Made by a program: the position numbers and the translations under genes. Shown piece after piece: positions 25,472-33,559 of a DNA stretch of 64,000 bases (positions within the stretch are counted from its first letter, which is position 1; the number at the start of each line of letters is the position of its first letter). This stretch comes from Microbacterium sp. SA39 (GTDB lineage: Bacteria > Actinomycetota > Actinomycetes > Actinomycetales > Microbacteriaceae). The stretch covers positions 60,977-124,976 of the forward strand of contig NZ_JXRU01000027.1 in the NCBI RefSeq assembly GCF_000967865.1, in the 5' to 3' direction. Under the pieces are notes generated by a model, which saw nothing but the letters and a program-made list of their open reading frames with translations, was not told the DNA's origin and did not search any database.

Positions 25472-26625
25472 GGTTTCCTCCCGCTCGTGATCGTCACGAG
25501 CAAGCTCTCCAGGGCGAGCAGCGGGGCGACGTTACGCTCCAGCGACTGCCTCGTCTCGGCAAGGTGGTCAAGTACGACAAGAGTACGTGTCTCCGGCCAG
25601 GCGGACGCGAGCGCGCTCAGCTCGGTGCGCAGCTCGCTGTTGATCAGGTCGTCGCCTCTGCCGAACTGCAGCATCACGATGTCTCGGAACAGGGATTGCA
25701 GATCGGTGAGGACGCGGTCGATCCCGTCGCGGAGACTCCGGGTCGCGCGCTTCTTCTGATCGTCTTCCAGGGCTGCGAGCTGATTGCGCAGCGCAGGGGG
25801 CACGGCCTGCCCGTCGGCGATGCCCACGGTGCGGAGCATGGAGGCACGCTCCGTCGCGTCGCGTTCCGCCGTGAGCGCCTTCGCATCCTCGGTGGCGGCC
25901 TGGATGATCCGCCCGGCGACCTCGACGGCGTCGCCGACGCCGCGCACACCGAGGACCGAGCGCAGAGTCTCGTCGCGCCGGCGGCGAGCCGATTCGTCTG
26001 TCGCGAGCCGCTGCGCCATGCCGATGTGGCGCTGCGCGTGCCTGGCCGCCTGCTCGGCGATCTCCAGGTCGACTCCGGTGCGGAGGCTGATGAGGCGCGC
26101 CACGTCCGCCACATCGGGCTCACGGAGCCGCAGCGACCGCACGCGCGAACGGATGGTGGGCAAAAGGTCGGCCTCGCTCGGCGCGCACAGGATCCACACC
26201 GTCTGCTCCGGCGGCTCTTCGAGAGCCTTGAGCAGCACGTTCGATGTGCGCTCGACCATGCGGTCGGCATCTTCGACCACGATGACCCGATACCGTCCGG
26301 CAGACGGAGCGAAGTAAGAGCGCTCGACGAGAGCGCGGGCCTCGGCGATCGTGATGATGACCTTGTCGGTGCGGAGCGCCGTGACGTCGGGGTGGGTACC
26401 GGCGAGCACCTGCCGCATCGTCGCCTCATCATCGGGGCGGTCGGCGATCAGCGCGGCGGCGAACGCGTACGCGAGGGTCGAGCGCCCGGATCCGGGCGGC
26501 CCCGTGATCAGGTAGGCGTGGGACAGCGCGGACGGATCGGATGCTGCGGCGCGAAGGGTCTCGACGGCGGCATCCTGCCCCCACACATCCGCCCACGGAA
26601 ACGGAGCGGCGACGGTCTGGGGCAT
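25468..26625 (-). CDS. holB: DNA polymerase III subunit delta-prime
   Basis: A 385-residue AAA+ clamp-loader subunit. It has the degenerate P-loop G-P-P-G-S-G-R-S-T near residue 42 (Arg in place of the catalytic Lys, consistent with the non-hydrolysing delta-prime), the V-V-E-D-A-D-R-M Walker B-like stretch near 118, and an S-R-V-R-S-L sensor motif after the R-S-R box. The C-terminal part is the helical collar domain. The ATG at 26623-26625 is 79 bp after tmk, in the order topA-tmk-holB common in actinobacteria. The gene couples by GTGA to a lipoprotein hydrolase. Confidence 0.92.
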   Translation of the reverse strand: MPQTVAAPFPWADVWGQDAAVETLRAAASDPSALSHAYLITGPPGSGRSTLAYAFAAALIADRPDDEATMRQVLAGTHPDVTALRTDKVIITIAEARALVERSYFAPSAGRYRVIVVEDADRMVERTSNVLLKALEEPPEQTVWILCAPSEADLLPTIRSRVRSLRLREPDVADVARLISLRTGVDLEIAEQAARHAQRHIGMAQRLATDESARRRRDETLRSVLGVRGVGDAVEVAGRIIQAATEDAKALTAERDATERASMLRTVGIADGQAVPPALRNQLAALEDDQKKRATRSLRDGIDRVLTDLQSLFRDIVMLQFGRGDDLINSELRTELSALASAWPETRTLVVLDHLAETRQSLERNVAPLLALESLLVTITSGRKP

Positions 26626-26704
26626 GCACTCAGCCTAATCGGGAGCACCGACGCGCGATGCGCGTGAGCCTCCCGAGATGGCGCAGCCCAGCGGCGAGAT
26701 CGGC

Positions 26705-27340
26705 TCAGCAAGCGGCGAGGAGGCTGTCGACCCGCGTGCGGATGCGGTCGGCGATCTCGTCGGCGGATGCCGCGGCGTCGAGAACCAGGAACCGCTCGGG
26801 TTCTGCTGCGGCGAGCGCCAGATACCCGTCGCGCACACGACCGTGGAACTCCGCCTGCTCGGCCTCGAGGCGGTCGAAGGGCTTGTCCGCCGAGTCGAGG
26901 CGCACCCGTGCGGCGGCAGGATCGAGGTCGAGCAGGATCGTCAGATCCGGCAGCGCCCCCTCGGCCGCCCAAAGAGAGAGGTCACGGATCTCCGTCGCAT
27001 CCAGCACACGGCCGGCACCCTGATAGGCGACCGACGAATCGAGGTACCGGTCCTGCAGCACGACCTCGCCGCGTGCGAGTGCGGGGCGGACGACCGTCGC
27101 GACGTGGTGCGCCCGATCCGCCGCGTACAGCAGGGCCTCGGCGCGCGGCGCGATGTCGCCCCGATGGTGCAGCACGATATCGCGGATCAGCTGCCCGACC
27201 GCGGATCCGCCCGGCTCCCTCGTGCGGACGACGGTGCGACCGGCATCCGTCAGCCGCGAGGCGAGCAGGTCGGACTGCGTGGTCTTGCCGGAACCGTCTC
27301 CGCCTTCGAGCGTGATCCACACACCGCGACCTGAGGTCAC
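26705..27340 (-). CDS. tmk: Thymidylate kinase
   Basis: A 211-residue kinase that phosphorylates dTMP to dTDP. The P-loop G-D-G-S-G-K-T-T is at residues 14-21, the substrate D-R-Y motif is in L-Q-D-R-Y-L-D-S-S near 95, and R-E-P-G-G is near 41. The lid region with D-L-D-P near 137 is also as expected. The GTG at 27338-27340 overlaps the topA stop by four bases, so the two are translated together. The length is normal. Confidence 0.95.
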   Translation of the reverse strand: MTSGRGVWITLEGGDGSGKTTQSDLLASRLTDAGRTVVRTREPGGSAVGQLIRDIVLHHRGDIAPRAEALLYAADRAHHVATVVRPALARGEVVLQDRYLDSSVAYQGAGRVLDATEIRDLSLWAAEGALPDLTILLDLDPAAARVRLDSADKPFDRLEAEQAEFHGRVRDGYLALAAAEPERFLVLDAAASADEIADRIRTRVDSLLAAC

Positions 27341-30240
27341 GAGTCCGCCTTCGCCGCCGCGTTCGCGGCACGCGTCGCCGCAGCCTTCTTGGCCGCAGCG
27401 GAGCGGGCGGCCGACGTCGCGGCATCCGTCTTCTTCGCGGGAGTCTTCGTGGCGGCAGTCTTCGTGGCTGTCGTCTTCTTCGCGGGAGCCTTCTTGGCGG
27501 GAGCTTTCTTCGCCGGTGCCTTCTTCGCCGGGGCCTTCTTGGCTGCCGTCGAACGGGCACCGCGCTTGGGAGCCGGTCCCTTGGCACGCTTATCGGCGAG
27601 CATCTCGACCGCGATCTCGAACGTGATGTCCTCGACCTTCTGGCCGCGCGGGATCGTGACGTTCGTCTCGCTGTCGGTCACGTAGGCGCCGAAGCGTCCG
27701 TCGCGAATGCGGATCGGCTTGCCGCTGACCGGGTCGGCGTCGAACTCCGCCAGCGCGCTGGAGGCACGGCGAGCGCCGTACTTCGGCTGCTTGTAGATCT
27801 CGAGCGCCTGCTCGAGGGTGACGTCGAAGATCTGCGACTCGCTCTCGAGCGACCGGGAGTCCGTGCCCTTCTTCAGGTACGGGCCGAACCGGCCGTTCTG
27901 CGCCGTGATCTCCTCGCCCGATTCCGGATCGGTGCCGACGACGCGCGGAAGGCTGAGCAGCTGGAGCGCGGTCTCGAGATCGATCGAGTCGACCGACATC
28001 GACCGGAACAGAGAGCCGGTGCGAGGCTTCGGAGCCGTGTCCTTCTTCGCGCTCTTGCCGCGGGTCGGCTTGGGCGCCTCGACGACCTCGCCGGTGGTCT
28101 CATCGACCGCGGCATCCTCCGACACCGGATCGTTCTCCTGCACGTAGGGGCCGAACCGACCGTCCTTGACGACGATGATCTTGCCGTTCTCGGGGTTCTC
28201 CCCCAGAACGCGGTCGCCTGCCACGGGAGCGTCGATCAGTTCCTGCGCCTTGGCCTGAGTGAGCTCGTCCGGCGCGAGGTCTTCCGGCACATTGACGATG
28301 CGCGGCTTCTCGTCGGGGTTCTCCGGGTCGACGACCTCGAGATAGGGGCCGTACTTCCCGAAGCGGAGAGTGGCCGTATCGGTGATCCGCGTGGAGTTCA
28401 GCGCGCGGGCGTCGATCTCGCCGAGGTTGTCGACCACCTGGCGAAGGCCCGTGCGCGAGTCGGAGCCGAAGTAGAACGACTTGAGCCACTCGACGCGGTT
28501 CTGCTCGCCGCGGGCGATGGTGTCGAGATCGTCCTCGAGCGCTGCGGTGAAGTCGTAGTCGACGAGGTCGGCGAAGTGCTCCTCGAGCAACCGCACGACG
28601 CTGAAGGCGAGCCAGGTGGGGACCAGCGCCTGGCCGCGCTTGACGGCGTAGCCACGGTCGAGGATCGTCTCCGGGATCGAGGCGAAGGTCGACGGGCGGC
28701 CGATGCCCTTCTCTTCGAGCACCTTCACGAGCGAGGCCTCGGTGTACCGCGGCTTCGGCGTGGTGCGGTGGCCCTTGGCCTCGGCATCCGACACGCCGAG
28801 CTCGTCGCCGACGGCGACCGCCGGCAGCGACTGGTTCTCGGCCGCATCGGCATCGCCGCGCTTCTCGTCACGGCCCTCTTCGTAAGCCTCGAGGAAGCCC
28901 TTGAACGTGTACACCGTGCCGGAGGCGGTGAACTCGGCGAGCTTCGCTGCGCCCTCGCCCTTGAGCTCCGCGGACGTGTCGACGGCGATCGTGACCGTCG
29001 TCGTCTCGTACTTGGCGTCGGCCATCTGGCTGGCGACCGTGCGCTTCCAGATGAGGTCGTACAGGCGCTGCTCGTCGCGGTCGAGCTCGCTGGAGAGCGA
29101 CGCCGGCGTGCGGAAGTTGTCGCCCGACGGGCGGATGGCCTCATGGGCTTCCTGCGCGTTCTTGCTCTTCGACTTGTAGACACGGGGCTTCAGCGGCACC
29201 GCGGCGTCGCCGTAGAGTGCCACAGCCTGGCTCCGCGCCGCCTGCACCGCCTGGGTGCTCAGCGACGTGGAGTCGGTACGCATATAGGTGATGTAACCCT
29301 TTTCGTACAGGCGCTGCGCGACACCCATCGCCTGCTTGGCTCCCATGGAGAGCTTGCGGCCTGCCTCCTGCTGCATGGTCGACGTCGTGAAGGGCGCGTA
29401 GGGGCTGCGGGTTCCCGGCTTCGCCTCGACCTTGGTGACGGTGCCGGAGCCTACGGCGTCGACCGCCTGCGCGAGAGACGCCGCCGTGGCCTCGTCGAGG
29501 ATGACGACGGCCTTCTTCAGCTTTCCGGTGTCATCGAAGTCGCTGCCACGCGCGAGCTGGCCGCCGTCGACCCGCACGAGACGGATCTTGAAGGCGGTCC
29601 CGGTAGCGGCGGCCGACGCGTCGACATCCCAGTACTCCGCCGAGGTGAACGCCATGCGCTCGCGCTCGCGGTCGACGATCAGACGCGTCGCCGCCGACTG
29701 CACACGGCCGGCGGAGATGCCGGTCTTGACCTTGTACCAGAGCACCGGCGAGACGTCCCAGCCGTAGAGGCGGTCGAGGATGCGGCGGGTCTCCTGGGCG
29801 TCGACGAGGTCGTGGTCGAGTTCGCGGGTGTTGCCCACCGCGGCCTGGATTGCGTCCTTGGTGATTTCGTGGAACACCATGCGCTTGACCGGGACCTTGG
29901 GCTTGAGGGTCTCCAGGAGGTGCCAGGCGATGGCCTCTCCTTCACGGTCCTCATCAGTCGCGAGCAGGAGCTCGTCGGCGGTCTTGAGCGCGCGCTTGAG
30001 CTCGGCGACGGTCTTCGTCTTGCGATCGGAGACAACGTAGTAGGGATCGAACCCGTTGTCGATGTCGATCGAGTACTTCCCGTAGGCCTCCTTGTCGGCG
30101 GCCGGGATGTCCTTCTTGTCAGCGAGGTCGCGGATATGGCCGACGGAGCTGAGCACCTCGTAACCGTCACCGAGGTATCCCTGAATAGACCGCATCTTCG
30201 TCGGGGACTCGACGATGACGAGCTTCTTGCCTTCAGCCAA
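27337..30240 (-). CDS. topA: DNA topoisomerase I
   Basis: A 967-residue type IA topoisomerase that relaxes negative supercoils. The TOPRIM domain (residues 3-120) has K-K-L-V-I-V-E-S-P-T-K and the acidic D-E-D-R-E-G-E motif near 95. The active Tyr is Y319 in G-Y-I-T-Y-M-R-T-D-S. Several C-terminal repeats carry G-R-F-G-P-Y motifs instead of zinc ribbons, and the end is a Lys/Ala/Pro tail of K-K-A-P-A repeats, as in other actinobacterial TopA. The likely start is TTG at 30238-30240, preceded by GAAAGGA; an ATG at 30289-30291 is open in frame but lacks a good site. Confidence 0.95.
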   Translation of the reverse strand: MAEGKKLVIVESPTKMRSIQGYLGDGYEVLSSVGHIRDLADKKDIPAADKEAYGKYSIDIDNGFDPYYVVSDRKTKTVAELKRALKTADELLLATDEDREGEAIAWHLLETLKPKVPVKRMVFHEITKDAIQAAVGNTRELDHDLVDAQETRRILDRLYGWDVSPVLWYKVKTGISAGRVQSAATRLIVDRERERMAFTSAEYWDVDASAAATGTAFKIRLVRVDGGQLARGSDFDDTGKLKKAVVILDEATAASLAQAVDAVGSGTVTKVEAKPGTRSPYAPFTTSTMQQEAGRKLSMGAKQAMGVAQRLYEKGYITYMRTDSTSLSTQAVQAARSQAVALYGDAAVPLKPRVYKSKSKNAQEAHEAIRPSGDNFRTPASLSSELDRDEQRLYDLIWKRTVASQMADAKYETTTVTIAVDTSAELKGEGAAKLAEFTASGTVYTFKGFLEAYEEGRDEKRGDADAAENQSLPAVAVGDELGVSDAEAKGHRTTPKPRYTEASLVKVLEEKGIGRPSTFASIPETILDRGYAVKRGQALVPTWLAFSVVRLLEEHFADLVDYDFTAALEDDLDTIARGEQNRVEWLKSFYFGSDSRTGLRQVVDNLGEIDARALNSTRITDTATLRFGKYGPYLEVVDPENPDEKPRIVNVPEDLAPDELTQAKAQELIDAPVAGDRVLGENPENGKIIVVKDGRFGPYVQENDPVSEDAAVDETTGEVVEAPKPTRGKSAKKDTAPKPRTGSLFRSMSVDSIDLETALQLLSLPRVVGTDPESGEEITAQNGRFGPYLKKGTDSRSLESESQIFDVTLEQALEIYKQPKYGARRASSALAEFDADPVSGKPIRIRDGRFGAYVTDSETNVTIPRGQKVEDITFEIAVEMLADKRAKGPAPKRGARSTAAKKAPAKKAPAKKAPAKKAPAKKTTATKTAATKTPAKKTDAATSAARSAAAKKAAATRAANAAAKADS

Positions 30241-30317
30241 GGGGGCGTCCTTTCTTCGAAGCACACCATACACACCACTGTGTGGGGTCATTCACAGTGA
30301 GTGAGGTCGCGCCGCCG

Positions 30318-30647
30318 TCATTGACCCTCGGGTGGCCCGGCACGGGCGCGGGAGACGGCAGCGAGACCAGCGTACGCCGCCTGCACCTCCACGGTCGCCA
30401 CGAAGCCCTGCAGCGAGCAGCTGCTGAGGGTCGCACCGGATGCTCCGGCCACGCGTGCGGCGAGCGCGCACGGGTCATCCGCGGAGGGCACGGCGCCGCT
30501 GGCCGCATCCGCCGCCGCGAGGGCCGCCGCGTCTGCCGCACCGGCCGCACGCTGTGCGGTGACCGCCGCCCCGCCGACCGCGGCGAGCCCCAGCGACAGG
30601 GCCGCGGCGACGCTCAGAAGACCGGCTGCGACAGCCGACCCGGCCAT
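30318..30647 (-). CDS. Tad-locus pseudopilin-like secreted protein (Rv3654c type)
   Basis: A 109-residue protein with an N-terminal hydrophobic helix (residues about 4-30) and an Ala-rich helical body containing A-G-A-A-D-A-A-A-L-A-A-A-D-A. It resembles Rv3654c of mycobacteria, the last gene of the Tad-like cluster. The ATG at 30645-30647 overlaps the TadE stop by one base (TGATG). A two-Cys pair (near residues 63 and 80) could form a disulfide outside the cell. The function within the pilus machine is unknown. Confidence 0.75.
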   Translation of the reverse strand: MAGSAVAAGLLSVAAALSLGLAAVGGAAVTAQRAAGAADAAALAAADAASGAVPSADDPCALAARVAGASGATLSSCSLQGFVATVEVQAAYAGLAAVSRARAGPPEGQ

Positions 30648-31009
30648 CAGAGTCCCCCGTTCAGCGCACAGCTCGACGCCCGCAGCGGCACGCGGATCAG
30701 AGCACCGAGGGAGACATCGACGGATGCCGTGACGCACACCAGGTCGTCGGAGCCGGACGACGAGACCGTGGCTCCGAGGACGGCGCGGCCGACCACGCGC
30801 GCCGCAGCATCGGCGCCCTCGCCGCGCCCGAGGAGACGTGCGGCGTCGGCCGCGGCATCCTGCAGGGCGACCTGTCGGGATGCCGCGCCGAGCGCTCCCG
30901 CTCCGAGCAGGAGCGCGAGCACGACCGCCGGGAGCGCGAGCGCCAGTTCGGCAGCGACAGAACCGCGATCCCCGCCGAGGAAGGCACGGCAGGAGCGCCA
31001 GAACCTCAC
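30647..31009 (-). CDS. TadE-family minor pilin
   Basis: A 120-residue TadE-like pseudopilin. The N-terminal motif reads G-D-R-G-S-V-A-A-E-L-A-L-A-L-P-A, with the hydrophobic helix at about 19-42 and the conserved Glu (E21) expected at position 5 of the mature pseudopilin. The C-terminal part has two Cys. The GTG start overlaps the DUF4244 stop by four bases. No prepilin peptidase gene is present in the window, so processing must depend on an enzyme encoded elsewhere. Confidence 0.85.
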   Translation of the reverse strand: MRFWRSCRAFLGGDRGSVAAELALALPAVVLALLLGAGALGAASRQVALQDAAADAARLLGRGEGADAAARVVGRAVLGATVSSSGSDDLVCVTASVDVSLGALIRVPLRASSCALNGGL

Positions 31010-31203
31010 GAGATGCTCAACGCCCGGCGGACCAGGTCGGTGAGGATGCCGCGGACTTCATCGGACCGCATGATGACCACGAGGAGTCCGGCGAAGGCGA
31101 CGGCGGCCATGGTCGTGATCGCATACTCCGCGGTCGCAGCCCCGGTGTCGTCGGCGAACAGGGCCGCCGCACGACGACGATCCAGGATGGGGAAGGTGTT
31201 CAT
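31006..31203 (-). CDS. DUF4244 small Flp-like pilin
   Basis: A 65-residue protein of the DUF4244 family. The segment G-A-A-T-A-E-Y-A-I-T-T leads into a hydrophobic helix (residues about 26-46), the arrangement of Flp pilins with the conserved Glu-Tyr pair. It is probably the major structural pilin of this Tad locus. The ATG at 31201-31203 has GAGGA 6 bp upstream. It lies between the TadC-type gene and tadE, as in mycobacterial Rv3656c. Confidence 0.85.
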   Translation of the reverse strand: MNTFPILDRRRAAALFADDTGAATAEYAITTMAAVAFAGLLVVIMRSDEVRGILTDLVRRALSIS

Positions 31204-31251
31204 GGTGTTCCTCTTTCTCTAGGGGTGGCATGGGTGGGTGGCATCGGGAGG

Positions 31252-32151
31252 TCAGAGCGGGAGCGGGGTGGACGCGAGCACGCTGAGCAGCAGAGGCGCC
31301 ACGCCGAGCAGGAGGAACGCCGGCAGCGTGCAGACGCCGAGCGGTATGAGGAGGCGTGTGGAGAGCTTGGCCGCTCGCAGGCGCCCCTGCACCCGGGCGA
31401 AGTGCCGCTCCTGCGCCGCCGATGCTCGGAGCAGCTCGCCAGCAGGCACGCCGGCCGCACGGGAGAGATCCAGCACCGTGCGGATGCGGTCCTGCTCGTC
31501 CGCACCTGACGCCGAGCTGTCTGCGACGAGCTTCAGCGCGCGTTCGATCGAGGCACCGCCGGCGAGGGCGACGGCAACCAGCTCCGCCTGCATCCCCGGG
31601 GGGCCGGGGGCGGGGCGTGCGCGCCGCAGCAGACGCCCGGTCCAGAAACGCGCCGCGAGCACGAGGAGGAGACCCGCGCCCACGCAGCACCCTCCGAGGG
31701 GGTTGCCGACGATGACACCCAATGTGTCGAAACCGAGGGCGAAGCCGAGCAGCAGACCGGCGAACGGCATCCAGAGCAGCAGCCGCGCTGTCCCGGCAGG
31801 CTCCGCGAGCGCGATGCGCACATCGTCGGCCGCAGATGCCGCATCACGCAGCGTCTCGGCGATCATGCGGAGCACCTCCGCGAGAGGCGCTCCGACGGTC
31901 GTCGCGACCTCCCAGGCAGCCGCCAGATCGGCCCAGGCTCCGCCCTCGGCTTCGATCGCAGAGAGCAGGGGCGTCCCCGAAGCGACCCGCTCGACGATTG
32001 CCGCGGCGTGCGGGTCCCCTGTCTCGGCAAGGTGCCGCCACGCGACGAGCGGCACTGCGCCCGCTTGGAGGAGGACCGCCAGAGTCTGGACCGATGTCGC
32101 GGCATCCGCTCCCCCGCCCCGTTCCTCGGTCGAGCGCCGGAAGCGGATCAC
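31252..32151 (-). CDS. Type II secretion system F-family protein (TadB/TadC type)
   Basis: A 299-residue inner-membrane assembly protein of the Tad system. The T2SF domain occupies residues about 20-130, where conserved E-V-A-T-T-V-G-A-P-L-A-E-V-L appears, and hydrophobic spans lie near 133-150, 155-178 and 270-295. Other Tad loci have both tadB and tadC; only one such gene occurs here. The GTG at 32149-32151 overlaps the tadA stop by four bases. Confidence 0.82.
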   Translation of the reverse strand: MIRFRRSTEERGGGADAATSVQTLAVLLQAGAVPLVAWRHLAETGDPHAAAIVERVASGTPLLSAIEAEGGAWADLAAAWEVATTVGAPLAEVLRMIAETLRDAASAADDVRIALAEPAGTARLLLWMPFAGLLLGFALGFDTLGVIVGNPLGGCCVGAGLLLVLAARFWTGRLLRRARPAPGPPGMQAELVAVALAGGASIERALKLVADSSASGADEQDRIRTVLDLSRAAGVPAGELLRASAAQERHFARVQGRLRAAKLSTRLLIPLGVCTLPAFLLLGVAPLLLSVLASTPLPL

Positions 32152-33158
32152 CACGGCCTGACCTCCTCGATGTCGAGTCGATCTCCTCGAAGAACGAACT
32201 TGCCCGCCTGCGCGATGCGCCGGGCTCCGTCGGGCGCTCGCTCGAGGTGCAGCACGATAGAGAACGCGCTGACGGCCTGCCGTGCGAGTGCTGTGGCGTC
32301 CATGCCGGCGAGGGCGCCGAGGGCCTCGAGACGGGCCGGAACATCGCGCAGGCCGCTCGCATGCAGCGTGCCTGCGCCGCCGTCGTGTCCTGTGTTGAGA
32401 GCGCTGAGCAGTTCGCGCACCTCCTCGCCGCGGCACTCGCCGACCACGAGCCGGTCGGGCCGCATGCGCAACGACTCTCGCACCAGTCGCGCGAGGCTGA
32501 TACCGCCCGCTCCCTCGAGGTTGGCCTGCCGCGCCTCCAGGGCGACGTGGTGCGCGTGCAGCGGGCAGAGTTCCGCGACGTCTTCGATCGTCACGATGCG
32601 CTCGCTGGTCGAGACCTCCGACAGCAGGGCGGAGAGCAGTGTCGTCTTGCCGGTACCCGTGCCGCCGGTGATGAGGATGTTCGCTCGCTCGGCGACCAGC
32701 CCTGCGAGCCAGCTCTGCTGCCGGGTATCGAACGACCCGAGCGCGGCGAGCGCGTCGAGGTCGGCGGCGCGCACCCGAGGAATGCGGATGGAGAGCGCCG
32801 TTCCCGTCGTCGATACCGGAGCGAGGACGGCGTGCACGCGGATGCCGGAATCGAGGCGCACGTCGACGCAGGGCGACTGATCATCGAGGTGCCGGCCCCC
32901 GAGCCCGACGAGCGCCACGGCGAGGTCGCGCACCTCACGCTCCGACGCCCTCCAGCCGGGCACCGCCTCCGTACCGCTCCCTCGGTCGACGAAGAGGCCG
33001 TCGGCGCCGTTGACGAAGACGTCGGTGACAGCCTCGTCCTCGCAGTGCTCTGCGAGCGGTCCGAACGCCGGGTCCATGCGCAGGGGCTCGGGCCCTGCGG
33101 GCCCGGCAAGCGTTGTCCGCGCGGTTCCGCGCGGTTGGATGACGAAGGCATCGGTCAT
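32148..33158 (-). CDS. TadA-type secretion ATPase
   Basis: A 336-residue ATPase of the VirB11/TadA family that powers pilus assembly at the membrane. Walker A is G-G-T-G-T-G-K-T-T at residues 165-173, followed by the Asp box I-E-D-V-A-E-L near 191, Walker B L-V-V-G-E-C-R-G near 238 and the His box G-H-D-G-G-A-G-T-L-H-A near 256. The ATG at 33156-33158 is the first gene of a five-gene coupled operon. The septum-site/CpaE-like gene that precedes tadA in Streptomyces and mycobacteria is missing. Confidence 0.9.
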   Translation of the reverse strand: MTDAFVIQPRGTARTTLAGPAGPEPLRMDPAFGPLAEHCEDEAVTDVFVNGADGLFVDRGSGTEAVPGWRASEREVRDLAVALVGLGGRHLDDQSPCVDVRLDSGIRVHAVLAPVSTTGTALSIRIPRVRAADLDALAALGSFDTRQQSWLAGLVAERANILITGGTGTGKTTLLSALLSEVSTSERIVTIEDVAELCPLHAHHVALEARQANLEGAGGISLARLVRESLRMRPDRLVVGECRGEEVRELLSALNTGHDGGAGTLHASGLRDVPARLEALGALAGMDATALARQAVSAFSIVLHLERAPDGARRIAQAGKFVLRGDRLDIEEVRPW

Positions 33159-33295
33159 GTGGCGACGCTACGTCCGGCAACCGGCCCGCCAGCTGTCGGA
33201 TGGCGCTGATCGCCACCGGCTGTGCACAAGCCCTGGCATCCGTCGCCCGTGCAGAGCGGCAACGCGCGTCATGCGGAGAGAACGAGAGCGCTCCC

Positions 33296-33396
33296 AAAGG
33301 AGAGGGCGGCATCTCACGGGGGGAATGAGATGCCGCCCAGGGCGCGCGGCATCGGGGGAATCCGGCGCGCCAAGGCACGAATCAGAATTCGGCTGT
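33296..33396 (-). ncRNA. 6C RNA
   Basis: On the minus strand two consecutive stem-loops expose runs of cytosine, the hallmark of the actinobacterial 6C RNA. The 3' hairpin (33304-33338) has a perfect 13-bp stem and a loop with CCCCCC. The 5' hairpin (33341-33371) has a 7-bp stem plus bulged pairs and a loop with CCCCC. Ends are approximate. In mycobacteria the homologue B11 lies beside the same Tad-type cluster, which supports the call. B11 overexpression affects cell division genes there; the role here is unknown. Confidence 0.82.
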
Positions 33397-33401
33397 CGTC
33401 G

Positions 33402-33429
33402 AGTGTACGCAAGGCAACCGTCCTGACAA
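33402..33429 (-). promoter_or_regulatory. Promoter of the 6C RNA
   Basis: On the minus strand TTGTCA (33424-33429) is followed after 16 nt by TACACT (33402-33407), a near-consensus housekeeping promoter. The predicted start is about 33395. Confidence 0.6.
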
Positions 33430-33559
33430 AACCCGGTCCGCTACCGACTTTCGGAGGTAGGCGTCGTCGGACGGCGGGGATAGATTCGCCCTGACACGGT
33501 CGCGGCGGAGCCATGACCGCGCCCGCATGAGCCGTGATGCCGCAAAGGAGCGTCTGCCG

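Larger units (their letters stand above)
33159..33559. promoter_or_regulatory. Intergenic region between tadA and acs
   Basis: This 401-bp gap holds three things: the upstream region of the Tad operon (33159-33295), a 6C RNA on the minus strand (33296-33396) with its promoter, and the acs promoter, for which TAGATT at 33481-33486 is a possible -10. I see nothing else in it. Confidence 0.5.

Noticed and set aside
27460..27545. Short tandem DNA repeat near the 3' end of topA
   Set aside because: It encodes the Lys-Lys-Ala-Pro-Ala tail common to actinobacterial TopA and is not a mobile or CRISPR-like repeat.
28576..30300. A 574-codon open frame on the plus strand opposite topA
   Set aside because: It mirrors a strongly conserved topA in a very G+C-rich context, has no recognisable motif and is an expected antisense shadow.
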